A stretch of DNA of 64,000 bases, taken from Acanthaster planci. Taxonomy: Eukaryota > Echinodermata > Asteroidea > Valvatida > Acanthasteridae. Location: positions 310,001-374,000 of the forward strand of contig NW_019091422.1 in the NCBI RefSeq assembly GCF_001949145.1. The letters are read 5' to 3'. The notes under the pieces are model-generated. The model was not told the origin of the DNA. It did not search any database and saw nothing but the letters and a program-made list of their open reading frames with translations. Made by a program: the position numbers and the translations under genes. This document shows positions 10,930 to 25,900 of this stretch, piece after piece (position 1 is the first letter of the stretch; the number at the start of each line of letters is the position of its first letter).

Positions 10930-13900
10930 GTAAGTGTATTCATTCTCACGTAAGCCGTACGGGGCATTTTGTACCTGTGGCGCTCCATACTAAAAATGTT
11001 ACTCATCGGGGACAGTCCCCCAGCACGCAATACTGCTTTCGTCTGGAAACGGCAATGTTAAATTTTAACAATTTTTTCCAAGGGTTGAGTATCCAGCTCC
11101 ACACTTGCTATGGTAATAATAAGTGACACTCTATGTTTATGCAAAAATGATTGTACTTTGTTCACGAAATTTTTTGATTCCTGAAGTTGAAACTGGTGGA
11201 CATTTCAAGAGTGGTCGCCCTTTTCCCAAGCTATTTTTGTCTATTTACTCCTGCCCTACCATGGGGTGGCTAAGACACCTGGTTGATTTTTTCCCCCTTA
11301 AATGTAGTGGACACCATTGGTTTTTTGGTCGTAATTTCACAAAATTGGCTAATTACAGTGTATAATATTCACTGCAACTTACATTCCACTGACTTGTTTC
11401 ACGTTTGAGTCGACTGCTTTGTGAAAACAGCGCGGCATGGTTTTCAGGGTGCATTCCACCAATGGTTTTATTTCTGCGCGCCAGCTCATTAATATTTTGG
11501 GATCCCACGGGAGTTTTACAATAAGACAGGCCATAATCAGGAGGCATCATAGAAATATTTTATAAATCTCGAATTTAGGACTTGTAGTTTCCAGTTCGGG
11601 GTATTTCTTTCACAAATAGCCCAAAATTGCGGACCTATTTTGGATAGAGGCGGGCGGCTATACATTCAGAAATGAGCGCTTAGTTTTACTGCCATTTTGG
11701 GGGTATGTTTGTTCAAAGGCGAATAAACAAATTCGTGGCTAACCCCCATGGAATTGAAACGAAAAGTGATCTGCTGGCCATCATCTTGAATTTCAAGTGA
11801 AAAAACGGAGGCCAACCCCTTCACGAGAGTCAACAGGCGGCGCTATTTCGGTACGATTTTGCACTGTTTTCTATGAGCGCGTATTTGGCGTAGTGCAACC
11901 TGTAGCACTTAAATCGAAGATCTTGTAATTTATCTTGCGTAAAATCTATGGAATACAGGGCGTTCTTAGTAAACAAACATCCACGTGGTCAGGAAGGGAA
12001 ACAGGAATGACAGATTCTCATTTCCTTAAAAAAGGAGCAGTTTCAACGGCTAGGAGTTATCAGTGAATTTACCTTGTAGCATGCGCCTCCTCCACAATGT
12101 ACATGTAGCATTGCAGATTCATCAAAAAACTGTCTCTAGGAACGCAGTCGACTCGTGTCCGTGACACCATGGAGATGTGTTTTATGCTTCCATGGTGACA
12201 CCGAACATTGCCGAAACAAGTAGGCCTATGTGATAATGCACGTGCGCACACGGTTAATGACCGCACTTTCACGTCAGTTTTCACGTCGACGAAAGTCTAA
12301 AAACTCCATTCTTAGTTGATTCACTAATAATTACCAGCAAAGAAATTATGTCTTGAAACAAGGGGGGGGGGGATTTAACGAGTGGAAATCGTACATTTTG
12401 TTAACGAAAATCCCTTTCAAAATTCTGGTCGGAAACAGCCACCATATTTGGATCAAACCATTGTGCTCTAGGGGTGATTTCTAATTCGCAAAGTTTTCCT
12501 GTTAAGAAAATCTTTTCCTTAAATAATGTTTTACTTTACACTGATCCAATTCACTTCCTACTTTACACCTTATACTCAGGTTCCTTTAATTTCAGTTTAC
12601 AATGCTTTTGGTGAATTTTTTGCCTGTATATTTTTGGCTGCTTTTAGGTTAACCCGTATTTAAATGGGGACTCCCACAATATGCAAACTACACACAAGAA
12701 CGTTGGCGCCTGTTAAAGAATGTTGTGTTCGAAGTGAAAAAAAAATCTTAAAAAAAAGGACCAAACTTGTTTTTTTATCGAAAAACGAGAGCATCATGGC
12801 AGGAATATTTTATAGACTAATTGAGGCCGTTTTAGAAGTCGTAGCTTCACTGCAACTGGAGGTCCGTTCTCACTTTCGAGTGACAACATGGAATCATTTG
12901 TCTTCAACTTAAGTCTGTTCGTTGCCATCACGTCAGACAACTCCCAAGGTCACCAAAAGAGGGTGCAATTCCTGTTTTGCTCATTTTTGATAAAACTGCT
13001 TAGCGTATACTCACGGTATGCTCACGGACGGCACCATGTCAGTATCAGTGTACCATGTTCACTTCGAGTGCCACTCGTCCCCAGGTGCAACGGTGGTATT
13101 TCATGAGTTTTAATTAAGGATCGAAGTTGGAGACAGCGCCCTCTATCGGCACATTGGAAAAATGGCGAACAAAACATGAGCATTTTCGCATTTCTATACC
13201 CTTATTTTTAACATTAAAGAGCAAAACATCCGGATGGCAACATATATACATAACATATACATATACCCTTATTTTTAACATTAAAGAGCAAAACATCCGG
13301 ATGGCAACAGACAAAAATGTAGATTCATAGTATGTAAGGTATTTATTAGAGCAAAAAGTAAGTTGCCACTCGAAACTCTCAACGAACCTGTAAGCTCTGA
13401 TTTCTGGCCCACGTATGGTCTATCCGTACTTTCTTTCAAGTACTTGAAGATATTTCAGGATTATATGGTAGCCTAATTTGGAGGATTTTACTCGTGGTGT
13501 ACACTACCTTTAAACAATAACAAACACGTTTGCTAAATATTTATTACTGGAGTTGAAATCTAGAATGTTCACTAAATTTATACCATGTCAGCGGCTATTC
13601 AGACATCGGCATTTTGCGCACAATGTACTTCCATTTCTTGTCATATACTCATCAGAAAAGACTTTATTTCGGACAAAATGATTTCCGGCTTGCAGGGAAA
13701 TGTTGGAGCGATCAAAATTTGAAATTTGGGACGTGTTTTATATTTCATTGGTAAAATGTAGCGGTAACATGTGATCAACTTCATTTTTGCGAATTCTGAT
13801 GGCACTCTGTCCAGGCGTTTCTTTTCAGAAACCCTAGGAGATCACCGTACCTGTTTTTCAAATAAGCAAAATTATATACAGTTTTTACCCACTACAAACC

Positions 13901-16900
13901 ACCTACATAGTTGTGTTCAAATTTCACATCGGTAGACGTGCTGCCCCAAAGTAACTAGGGGTGAGAATGAAATAAGAAACATAGGAAAGAAATCTTGTAT
14001 TCATGTTTTTCCGTACTGAATCACTGTTTTTATTTTTCCCCCACTTTTAATGCAAATTTCCTTGCATCACCTTTTGGTAATCCCGCTTACTGTACTGCTA
14101 AAAGAATTCATGCGTTCCGACTCTTCCTCATAATCTGACGTGATGGGACATCTTTTTGCATGTCCGTGAAGTTTGCGCTATGTAATTTAAATGATAAAGA
14201 TAGCTGCAACTTGCATTGCTTGTCTTCTTTATATGTTTATGAAGGTATGGGATGAACTGGGTTTTTATGCACCGTCGATTCTGTCGGTCATCAGTAGTGG
14301 GTAAAGAGGCAATATAAATGCGCACAAGGGAGGAGATGTAAAAAAAACCAGTAGAATAGGTTTCTCCATTTGAGGAAGTTTGTGTCTTGAATTACTGGGC
14401 AAACCTTTCGACGGGTATTTATAGTGGGAAATGTTCACGTTAACTGCAACACACAACGTAACGTACTTACAAATTTTTACTCTTCCATTTTACGCCTGTA
14501 TGCCGGTAAACAGAAGTCTCAAAATACTGAGCACCTCTATGGAAATGATAAAGAAAAAAGCAACCTAACAAACGACAAGTCTTTTTCAGGTCTAATTATG
14601 TACACGTACTTTGAAAAGACTCTGTGAACATGCGACTGCTCGGGGTAAATGTTTCCATAAATGTTCTAATCTGGAGGGTTTCTTACGAGAACATTTTTTA
14701 AAAGGTGTATTTACTGAAAGAAAACCTGTAATGTGCGCTGTTTAACATGGCTAGTGACCCTCAAACTAAAATTGTGTGGGTTGAGTTTGGCAAGGGTGGG
14801 TTGGGTCGGGCTTAGTTTTCTTCAAATCCAACAGTGTTGTTCTATACATTTAATTTGTTTCGGTTGCAGGTCAAGTTCGTTCTTCATACAGGCGCTGTAA
14901 ACGCCTCCGAAGTTGTGATTTGCTTCAGGTGGGAAAAGGAAAAATTAAAGAAAAACGGATCCCAAAATCTATGGTCGTGCGAAATATTTCCACCGTTGGA
15001 TCAAAGCTATTATTTTCAATACTGCTGCAATCCCACCAACACGTCAGCTTCGGAAAGAACACAGTTTTTCAAACAGTCACCTTCTTGGCCTCGTCATGTC
15101 CACCGAAATGTTGTATCAGAAAACCTTCCTACTACTTACTTTGGGGGAATGGTATTTCACCTCCAAGACTTGTATGCTGGTATCAGGAGTAACAACTTTG
15201 AAATAAAGATAGTCGAACTAAAACAGTTGCTCTCCCCAAGTGGTGGAACAAAATGTGACCTTCGGGAATACCTTCCTCCGAACAAAGACGATTTGAAAAG
15301 GAACTCTTTGTTCTTATGGGTTGTACAATCGCTTTCTTCTGCAACATCTACAAGTCAATTGGCATTTCTGTCTGTTCTCGTCGCCAATGTGAGCTACCAC
15401 AAGCGTGACTCGGGTGTAGATATCATCAGTATATTTGACGATGCTGGACTTCGCAAACTTATCAGCAATCTTCACAAAGCTCCCCGGAGTGTTATTTTTG
15501 ATTACAGTACTGAGCACAAGTTGAAAATTCTCGTGCCAAAGGTACTTAAAGAACTCGGTGAACACCATTGGCTCTATGTTCTGCTCTACTGTTATCCTCT
15601 CTTCGACACGTATGAAATATTGGATTACACATCAAAATCTAGGGATGATCCACCCTCAAGCGAGTGTATTACGGGCACCATTCTCCCTCGTTTGAAAGAA
15701 GATACTACCGTTCGCCAGAACAGGCAGCTCTTTGAAAAGACTACAGACCTACTGGAACGACAACAAAAACATCAATGCAGCGGTGAAAGAGAAAAACACG
15801 TAAGTAGAACTGTCGAAAGTATTTCTTATCTAGATTTATACTGACATAACCGAAAATGTCCGCACCTTCATTTTCGATAGTAATTTCTTTCTCAGGTGAA
15901 GTTGAATGATTAATGATGACATATTTTGGACGAAGTAATTATAACGAGTAATTTGAAAGAGAGAACTTACTGCATTCAAATGAACCAACAGGAAGGTGCA
16001 GTAACTGGTGCTTCGAAGGTACTTAAAGACGAGCCCTTGGAAGGAGATACTCTAACCACTTCTACTGAAGAGTCAGAGGAGGCTCGCGTGTTAACTGACT
16101 CACAGACAACTCCACAAGTAGCGCATACCGAACAGCCAATGGTAAATAATTTAGTTACGACCGTGTTTTTCTTTTGAAATCTTTACCAAATCTGTATTTT
16201 GCACCTAAGTTGCTTGTGAAACACTACATGGCTAAAATTGTGAACGAAACTACCCTTCCACTCCTAGTTGCAAGATGTTGTAAAACACCCAAATGCTGCG
16301 ATGGTGGGAGAAAGGAACACATCTGCTGATTCATACAGGTCGAGTTTATTGGATACTCCTGAAAAAACGTCACTAGTGACAGATGACATTCTTTCAACCC
16401 CTGATGCTGCTTCGCAGTGGGTAAATATATTTTACTCTATTTTTGTCTTTTGTCACATCCACCACCAGGGCAGTGTTAAGTTGTCTTTCGCCTACGTTTA
16501 CATTCAAGTGATTGTAATAATCTTGGTATAGAGGCACCTAAACACTGAAGCCACAGGAACGTATAAATTTACTTGTAAATTTCATTCTCTATTTTAATTT
16601 CATTCTGCTTTAGACTTCCTACCAGTTTCATGTTCTGCTTGAAGCCGAACAAGCTTCAGGGGTCCTCCTTTACCTTTACGAAGATCAGGGCCAAAAGACG
16701 CACAGAATGGTTATCCCTATGGCTTTTAAAAACGTTAGTACTAAGTTCTCCAACACAAGTTGGAAGAGGGCTTATTCGGAAGTTAAACTGGTGACCGGAC
16801 ACAAATACAGGTACAAATATGCTTACAAGTACAATGGAGGATTACGAAACTTCTACAAGCAAGTCGAAAACACAGAGCAGGACGAAAGACCAGTAAAGTC

Positions 16901-19900
16901 GATGGTGCACGAGGATGTCTTTGTTGACACATCATCATCCCTTGAAAAGGTACTCATGGGTCGAGTCCTGCATGAAGTGGGTCGATGCAATGCAGTGAAA
17001 GCAAACAACCTATCACAGTCACTTGACAGCAACCATGCCAGTGAGATACGTATATTAAAAGCCAACATCGAAGATCAGAAAGTTATAAAATCTGTGCAGA
17101 TTCATATAACGGAGCTTATCAAGAGTAAACATTCATCAGATGCCCAGGTGATCTTCCTTGCACGCCTGCTGGGCAATTGCTCCACAAAGGCAGCATTGCC
17201 TAGTTTGAAGAAAGTTGGAGGTACAATTTTGCAGGCCTTAGTAAACTGCAAAGAGATCATCGATCCTTTTCTAGACCAGACAAAAAACAAAGATATGGTG
17301 TGTGATCTGGTCGACATAGTCGTACACTCATTGCGGACAGTTCAAGGGAGTTGGCTGCAGTTAGTCCAGTACACTTATCCTGGACTACTGAATGCTGGAG
17401 ATCTGTGCAGGTTGCAACAAAATTGGAAGAGTGACACCTCAGTATCTGGCGCTCAATTAAAACCAGTTCCTTATGAAGACCTCCTGTCATTTTGCTGCAA
17501 GAACTGTGTTTCTGACGACGATGCGAGGCTTCTCCGTCTTGTGTTTGAGAGCAACGTTCCTGTGAAGGTGCTGCTGCAAGTGTTGGAACGACACGGTCAA
17601 TCTCCCGTCTTCAGAGACAATGATGTATACAAAAGCTGGGTGAAACATACGATCCAAAAGCAGATGCAGACGCTGACAAAGGAAAATGTTGAGGGGCTTC
17701 ATGACGTATGGAAAATGGTCTATGAAATGAAAACTCTCGCCTTAGAGCTGCTGACAAGAGAGGTTGTCCTTGAGGCCCTGACCCACTGCGACGAGTGGTC
17801 AAGTAACACAGCAAAGAACTGGTTTTCGGATGAGACATTTTGGATGACATCTGCAGATGTCAACCTTTGCAGCAACTTCCGTGCTGTCCTTAAAAAGATG
17901 TTGACACAGAAGAATCAACAGGCCGGTATCGACTCCTTCCTTACTGTTGTAAGCAAGACGTGGGTCACCAAATGGTTAAGCCCTGAAGAGCTGGAGAAGT
18001 TAACTGAAGTGGGCTTTCTATCACAGCTTCAACTAGAGGTGCAGCCTTCGTATCTCTTACCCAAAATGTACCTCTTCCTGAGCACGATACACACAACCAA
18101 GTGGCTCGAAGACCTACCAAATCTGATAAAAACAATGGACAACCGGGCAAAGAACTTTATCAGCGAAAAGAACCAACTCAACACACTGCTACAAAAAGTT
18201 TTCACGAACTCACTCAATGACACAAGCGAAATTCGCTCCCAGAAAGAAATAGAAATTGTGACAATGCATGCAATCTGGATGATCCAAAAAAGACAGATTA
18301 CACCTTACAGTGCTTGCAGGCTGCTGTCACCGTATGCACCTAATGGTCAACTAGGCGTTCATTCAAAGTAAGCATCATTGTTGTTTCAAAGTACTAACGC
18401 TTTCTGTTTACAATTTGCTTACGATTTTTTCTTTTCCCTCCTTTTTAAACCTAAATTCACCTAAGTTGAGTGTCGATGGAAAACAAAAAATAAGTTAGAG
18501 GGTCTTGCACATTTAAAAACAGCGTTAATTTCTACTTTATTGTAAATGTTCTTTTTCAACAGACCCGCTGCAGACGTCACTTCAACCATCATCGAAGTAG
18601 TATCAGATCAACGTGATATCTTCAAAATTCTTGAAGACTTCAGTTTTTGGGAGCTCATTTTCCAGGCAAGAGGTGAATCTGCTTCAGAAATATGGGGCCA
18701 AGAGAGGAGTAAGGCCGTTATCCAGTTACTGCAGTCCGTCCAGCAGTCCTTCGTGAAAATGTCCGTCTCAGTCAGGTTTATCCACAAACTGGTAAAAACA
18801 AAAAAGCTTGATGAATTGCGTCTGTTGTGCCAAATGGTAACTTCCCACTCAAAAGAAGTATTTGCCATAAACGAAAAACCATTCCAAGAAGCTGTGGGCG
18901 TAATCGAAAGGCATGGGTATCTGTTGGATAAGTGTGAAGACTTTTTGACATTTTATGAGGGGTTTGCAATGAATACTTGTCAGAATGACTTGGAAGCAAT
19001 GAGGGAAGAAGTTCATCTTCGACGGCAGGATATTCATGTTGATAGTAATGTTGATTTGAAGAGCCTTGTTATTGCACATTACTGGGGCGTTTTGCATACA
19101 GTAATTGAAATAGCAGAAGTAGTTTCAGATATAGCCAAGTCAAAGGTCTTCTTCAACCTGTGTCTTTGTGTAGTAGAGGAAGAAAGCTATGATATGGAGG
19201 AAGAGCAGCCTTTACAAGTAATTTCATTCGCTGAACTGGTTTCGAAGAAGTGCTTGCCAAAGTTCAGAAGCCTGTGCACAGATATTGCCCAGGGGTGTGA
19301 AGGAGTAAGAGCTGGTGATATAAAACTTGCATTAAATGGGGTCTTGGAACATGAGCTCTCTGTCGAGTTGGACATCATGTCGCGGTTCAGTGATGAAACC
19401 ATCACTGATCAAGCGAAGGTGCTCCTGAAGAGTTGGGTCAAGCTGGAGCTCATTCGACAGTATGCGAAACAGCTACGGTGTCTGTTTCAAACATTTGAGG
19501 TGCCCTGTCATACTAGTTGCCAGCTAATTCAGGATGTTGACATGCTACTCAACATTTTTGAGTCCGTGAATTCCACCGAACCATTACAGCAGGTACATCT
19601 TGCTGTAAAGAGAATTGAGGATGTAGATCAGAAGTTCACCGACGAAGACTGGAGGGCAATAGACGAGTTGATCAATTTTGAGGAATTAATTCAGTTTCTG
19701 AAGCCAATCATTGATGACGATCTCCGCAACCTTACTGATGCAGTTGAGGAGAGGTCGGATTCTTTCGTTAATGAATCAACAGTATCAGATCTTATAGAAG
19801 TTCAGCGATATATGGGGTCTTTCCTGAGAGTTGGGGTTCTCGACACACCAGAAAATCTCATTAATGCCATAGCTGAAAGCAGAGACCTTGGCATAAAGAA

Positions 19901-22900
19901 TATTTCGGACAAGATCAAGACCTGCAATGATCACTTTCATGCTCTGAAGAATCTGTACAACAACATTGCTCAAAGAGGAGAAATGACCAAGAAAATCATC
20001 CACAGATGCTATTGATGGGGGAGCTTACACATTTCTATTGAAAGAAGGTGAGGAATTTTGCGCAGTTTCTATGAGTTATGCTAGAGAGGATGGTTCGAAA
20101 GCAACATTCGAGAGAGACGAGCTTAATGACTTGCGGAGTAGAGCTTTACTGATGGTCAACTCTAGAGTGTCTCATCAAACCGAGGGTCCAGAAGGAGAAA
20201 AGAGAGAGAATATGTCCAGCCTACTTCAGAAATTCATTTGTTGTGTAGACGAAGCTAATGAGATCGTTGAGCTTTGCTCAGGACTAGCAAATGCGGGTCA
20301 CTACCATTTCAAGAGCTTTCAAGAAGATGTGTCTGGTGTAGAAAGCCTTCTGCTCCTAAAGCAGGATTTGAAGACAGAATACTCTCAGTGGAAAAAACTT
20401 CTTGAAAAAGGCAGGCAGGAGCACTTCTTCTTGAACTTCTACCACTCGAAGCAGCTATGGATGCTTGACCAGTATTTCAGGGGTGAGATTGATAACAATG
20501 CCGACATTGTTAATCTTTTTCACTACGTGAGCCCTGAAATAAGTGTGGACAGTGAATTAATACAGCATTATGAAGAACCGGAAGACACTGTAAATGCCGA
20601 GGCTCGGCTATTCCAGACAGGCAAAGCTTTGGATAAGATCTTTTCCAACTTACTGTGTGAGCCAAGAGATATAAAATGCCTGAAACCGAGCCTTAAAGCT
20701 TCCGTTGACAACACAGTTCAACCTGGTAACGTGTACGTAGCGGAGTTAGACACTAAGAGCACAAAGTCCATTCCAGTCCTAATGACTTTGCTACAGAGCA
20801 CAACAGGGAAGTACCCTCTGGCAAACCAAGTTTTATTTTGCCACCCAGAGACTAGTTGGAAAGAAGTTTATCTCCTGCTGCAAAGATGTCGTAAAGCATC
20901 ACAGAGAAAGTCTCATGACCTATATGCACTCATCAACGTCGAGCAACTGACAACTGAAGTGCAGTTAATGTTGGTGGATGAAGTGAAGGAACTCCAGCAG
21001 AATGACAGATCCTTTCTGCTAGCTATCATCTGTCGAGGAGGATGCCACCACCATATCATTGACCAGTTTTCTCCTCACTTCACCCATCAAATTCAAGGGA
21101 TGACTGCTAATGAGATGAGAGACTGTTTAGAGCAAGGATGGCCAAATGTGGAAGTAATTACATCTGAAGTGCCTGGCCTTGGGAAGTCAGAATACGTAGC
21201 TTGTAAGGCAGCAGAGAAGAAGAAAAATGCCATTGCGTTTGAAGTTGGAGGTCCCTTGACGAAGATAAGCCTGGTGCAGCAGCTACTTCAGAAATCTCCT
21301 GCTGACTTTCAAGTGCTTCACATCGATGTGAGATCCACCTCGGACGCGAGTCTGGTTGATTCTTTCATTTTTGAGCTCCTGGTTGTTGGAATGGTTGTCG
21401 CAGGTACCCATTTGTGTGAGTTGAATTGCAATGAAGTCTTCATCGAAATTGCAAACACTCATAAGCACCACCTCCGTGACTCTCTGATTAACTGCTGTAA
21501 CTTCAAAAGGAAACACATAGAATGGGACAATTACAGCAGTTTTCTGGTGAGTCGGGAGGCCAACAGCCCTGTTCAGGTAGTTTGCCACTACTTGAAAGCA
21601 GTCAAAGATGGGACACTTGATTCAAAGGAAATATTTTTTACGGGGTCTTTGAAGGACAAAATCCTCTCAGATGATCAGTGCAGGAAGCTTCTTGTAGACA
21701 GTTTCTCACCAACCTCAAAAATGTCATTTACCATCGTGAACATGTTTCTGAGTGCCCTTGCTACAGAACTGAAGAAAATGTCAGCTTCTCACTATTTCAC
21801 CACTGAAGCTCTCCGGGATATGCTGGGGCCAGGTCCACATGTAGTACGATCTGATCTTTTCAAGGCCCTCGATGCTGTGGCCCGAGAGTTTTCATCAAGA
21901 TCAGTCGAGACCAGTGGGACACAACTGCTGACTGGCAGAGATGCAGTTCGTGCCTTAAGTGACCATCAACAGGGTGCCACTGTAACGGCAGAGAAAATGG
22001 TAGAACGGGTAAAAGGCATGGTTCAGTGGGCAGATAGTAACCATCTGATGGTAATTTTTAACCAACAAGACACACAGACTTGTTCAACCCTCTATCGGTT
22101 GCTCAGCCAAGTGCCCGACAGTGTCAAAAACTTGTTTGAAAACCAGCTCGACAACAAACTTCCGGACTACCAACTTATGTCACAAGATCAACTGCAACAA
22201 GTTCTGGAACGAATATGCAGAACTACCCGTGATGAGTTTGACAAGAGCAATCTCGGCCACTTAAAAACTATGTATGCTCTTACCCCTGACAACATGATGA
22301 AGATGGTGTTGATTCATATGCGGGTAAAGTCACGAGTCCCCGTGGTCATCATGGGTGAAACGGGATGCGGTAAGACTACCCTCATCACATATCTAGCAAA
22401 GATCTGTGAGGTTCCTTTCTATGTGCAGAATTTCCACGCCGGCATCGGTAAGGACACAATAACTGAATTCGTCAATAAAATGCAAAAACATGCTGAGGCT
22501 AACCTTGATCAGCAGATCTGGTGTTTTCTAGATGAAATCAATACTTGCGATCACCTTGGATTACTAAGTGAGATTATCTGCCATCAAAGCTGTCTTGGCA
22601 AACAGCTGCCTCACAATTTGGTATTCCTTGCAGCCTGCAATCCATATTCACTGCGAACAGGAAAGTTAAGCACGTCAGGGTTAACTGAAAAGCTAGTCTT
22701 GGATGAGCAGTCCAAGTTAGTGTACAGGGTACATCCCCTTCCAGAGGCCTTGATGGACTATGTATGGGATTATGGAGCGCTAAATGCAAAGGATGAAGAA
22801 GCATACACGCAAAGGATGGTCAATGACGTCAGGGAGGATTTGATACCTCTTTTTGTTGACCTGTTGATAATGTCGCAAAATTTCATCAAGAGTAACATGG

Positions 22901-25900
22901 AAAACAGGTACTGTGTGAGCCTTCGTGACATAAATCGATGCAAACACCTAGCAAAATGGATGACAGGCATGCTAAATGAAAAGGGCCTCGCCAGACTTCA
23001 TCCTTCAAACCAAGTCTTCAAAGGAGACTCGTTTATCAGAGCTATTGTCCTTGCACTGGCTCACTGCTATCATTCAAGGTTGTCATCAGCTGACGACAGA
23101 AAGAAATACAGAGAAGAAGTGGCCAAGCGCTTTCAAAACAAACATCACGATGTCCATGAAGAACACATTGAAGAAGTTATCAAGAACGAACAACTTGATA
23201 TCCTCAACAGAATGGAGCTTCAAGAGGGTATAGCCAAGAATGAGGCACTACGAGAGAATGTCTTTGTTGTACTTATTTCCATCCTGAACAGGATACCGGT
23301 GTTTTTGGTAGGAAAACCCGGTTGTAGCAAGTCACTCTCAATGCAGCTTATCCGCAGCAATCTAAGGGGACCTGATTCAAGGGATGCCTTCTTCAAGAAA
23401 CTGCCTGCCGTCTATGTTGTTTCCTATCAAGGATCTGAATCATCAACATCTGAAGGCATCATAAAGGTCTTTGAAAAGGCAAAACGATACAAAGAGCATA
23501 ATCCAGACATCATACCAGTTGTCCTTCTGGATGAAATTGGCCTGGCAGAAAAGTCATCCTTCAATCCACTCAAGGTCCTCCATAGCTTGCTGGAACCTAG
23601 TACAGGTGACTTTCCTGAGATGGCTGTAGTTGGTATATCTAACTGGGCCCTTGATGCTGCAAAAATGAACCGTGCTGTCCACCTGTCCCGGCCCGAACCA
23701 AACGAAAATGATCTATTCGAGACAGCAAAGTCGATTCGAGATGAAGGCGTGCAGCGTAGAGGCACCAAGACTGATAGTACGCATGTAGATAAAGATGACC
23801 AACAGTTGAAAAAGCTTGCCAAAGCATACCACGAGTACCAGAATTGTCAGTCGCATGCAAACTTTCATGGTTTGAGAGATTACTATTCTCTAATCAAAAG
23901 TGTGGCAATGCCGACAGGCACACAAGGAGTTCTAAGCTCATTAGAAAGTGGACTCCGTCGAAACTTTGGAGGCATTCGATCTGATATGGCAAGTATCATG
24001 AACAACTTCATGGAAGCACTGGGTGTAGGGCTTAATCCCGAGAGAAGTCCATCAGCTTTGGACCTTATCAGAGACAATCTTGAGGACAGACATGCTCGCC
24101 ATCTCATGCTGATAACGAGTGGAGACTCTGCCTTGAGCATCATTGAAAGAGTTTTGTATGAGCTGAACAAAAAGCCTATCATTCTCCTTGGAAGCAGATT
24201 TGACGATGACATATCTGAAGAATACAACTACCGCATCCTGAGCAAGATCATCCTGTGCATGGAAGAAGGCTACATTCTTGTTCTCCGGGACTTGGAAAAT
24301 GTGTACAGCAGCTTGTACGATATGCTGAATCAGAATTACACTCTTGTGGGGAAGAAACGACACTGCCGTGTGGCACTGGGGGCCCACAGCAATCCAATGT
24401 GCCAGGTGCACAAGAATTTTCGTTGCATTGTCATCATTGACCAACAGAATGTTGACTACTCAGATCCTCCTCTGTTGAACAGATTTGAGAAACAGGCACT
24501 CACATTTATGGATATAGTTGACGATACGCAGAAACGAGCGATCGACACTCTTCATAAGTGGGTTGAGGACATCTCCACAATTGAAGAAATGCAGTTTACT
24601 CCAGATCAAGCTTTCTTGGGTTATCACAGTGATACCCTTCCCTCTCTTGTAGCTTTTCGCTGCCAACAGATAAACACCGAGAACATGGACTTCAGAGACA
24701 TTGCAGATATCTGCAAGCAGGATCTCCTGCAAATAGCGACAGCTGATGCCATTCTTAGAGCATCAAAGTCCCGCTTGGCACTTGAAGCACAAGATGAGGT
24801 ACAATACATTCAAACGAATTATCTTGGGCTTCCTCTGAATGGTGGACTGAAGTATTTCCTTCAACATGCTCTCTTTGACAAAGGCCCTTTTGCATCAGTC
24901 GTGGATGGTGAGTTCCAAATGCGTCCATGTAAATTAATAGTGTATACCTACTGCACTATCCATGTTGACCTGGCCTCCTGTGTTGATGGACTCTTGAAGA
25001 TGCACCCTGCAAAACTGAGCCAATTCAAATCGGAGAGGCAGTTAACAGAAGCACTTCAACGATTCAATGAAAGTGAAGATGAGATATTTGTTCTTCAGTG
25101 CAAAACATCTCTTGATGCACAACACATGCTTCTAGCCAAATGTCAAATCGACAAGAGTTTAGAGGAGTACACCAAAGCAAAGTCTCCTAATGGACCAAAG
25201 TACGCCTGCATGATTGTGCATGTAGAAAGGGATCAGAATGTCGGGGGAATGACCATCAACTTTCCGTGGCAGTTCAACTTCTTATGTGGTTGGCAACAAG
25301 TAACACTTGATTCACTCGAGCAACCAGAGCTTCAGATCAAGGAAGTCATCCGGATGTCCATCTCTGATATCTGTGCCAAGTTGGTTGACATTGAATCGGT
25401 CATAAAGGACAAACTTCTGTGGTGTTTCTCTTGCATCTCATACAATCATCAGTCTCGACCTGTAGATGAGATCCTCCAGTTAATTGGAAGGATTGTCAAA
25501 TGTCCTGAGCTACTTCAATGCTTCTCCAGAAAAATCTTAAACGACATCAAGGAAAATGTTATTCATGAGTTCTGCATTGTCAAAACAAGCTGGCAGGTTG
25601 CTGTTGCATGTGAACATGAACTACTGTTTGAGTGCGCCAGTTTTATCCATGCTTTGATTGAGCACGTAAAAAGAAGAATCAGCAAGCCTCTCTTTAAGAT
25701 CGTGTTCTTTCTCGAGGAAAACAATGCATGGAGCAGCTTCTTGGACCAAGAGGAGTGTCAAAGCATCTGGGAAACCATGATTATGAATCCGTCAGTTTGT
25801 GATGTCCAGTCAGCCTCTCTTCCAGATCCAAAAGGGGTTGAATCATGTAAGGTTGAGTCTCTGCCACCGGCTCTCTATTTCCCATTTTTCAATAAGCTGT

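Noticed and set aside
19955-20005. A 51-base intron explaining the frame change near 20004
   Set aside because: The only nearby GT donor gives the wrong phase and the intron would be shorter than usual; a one-base indel fits better.
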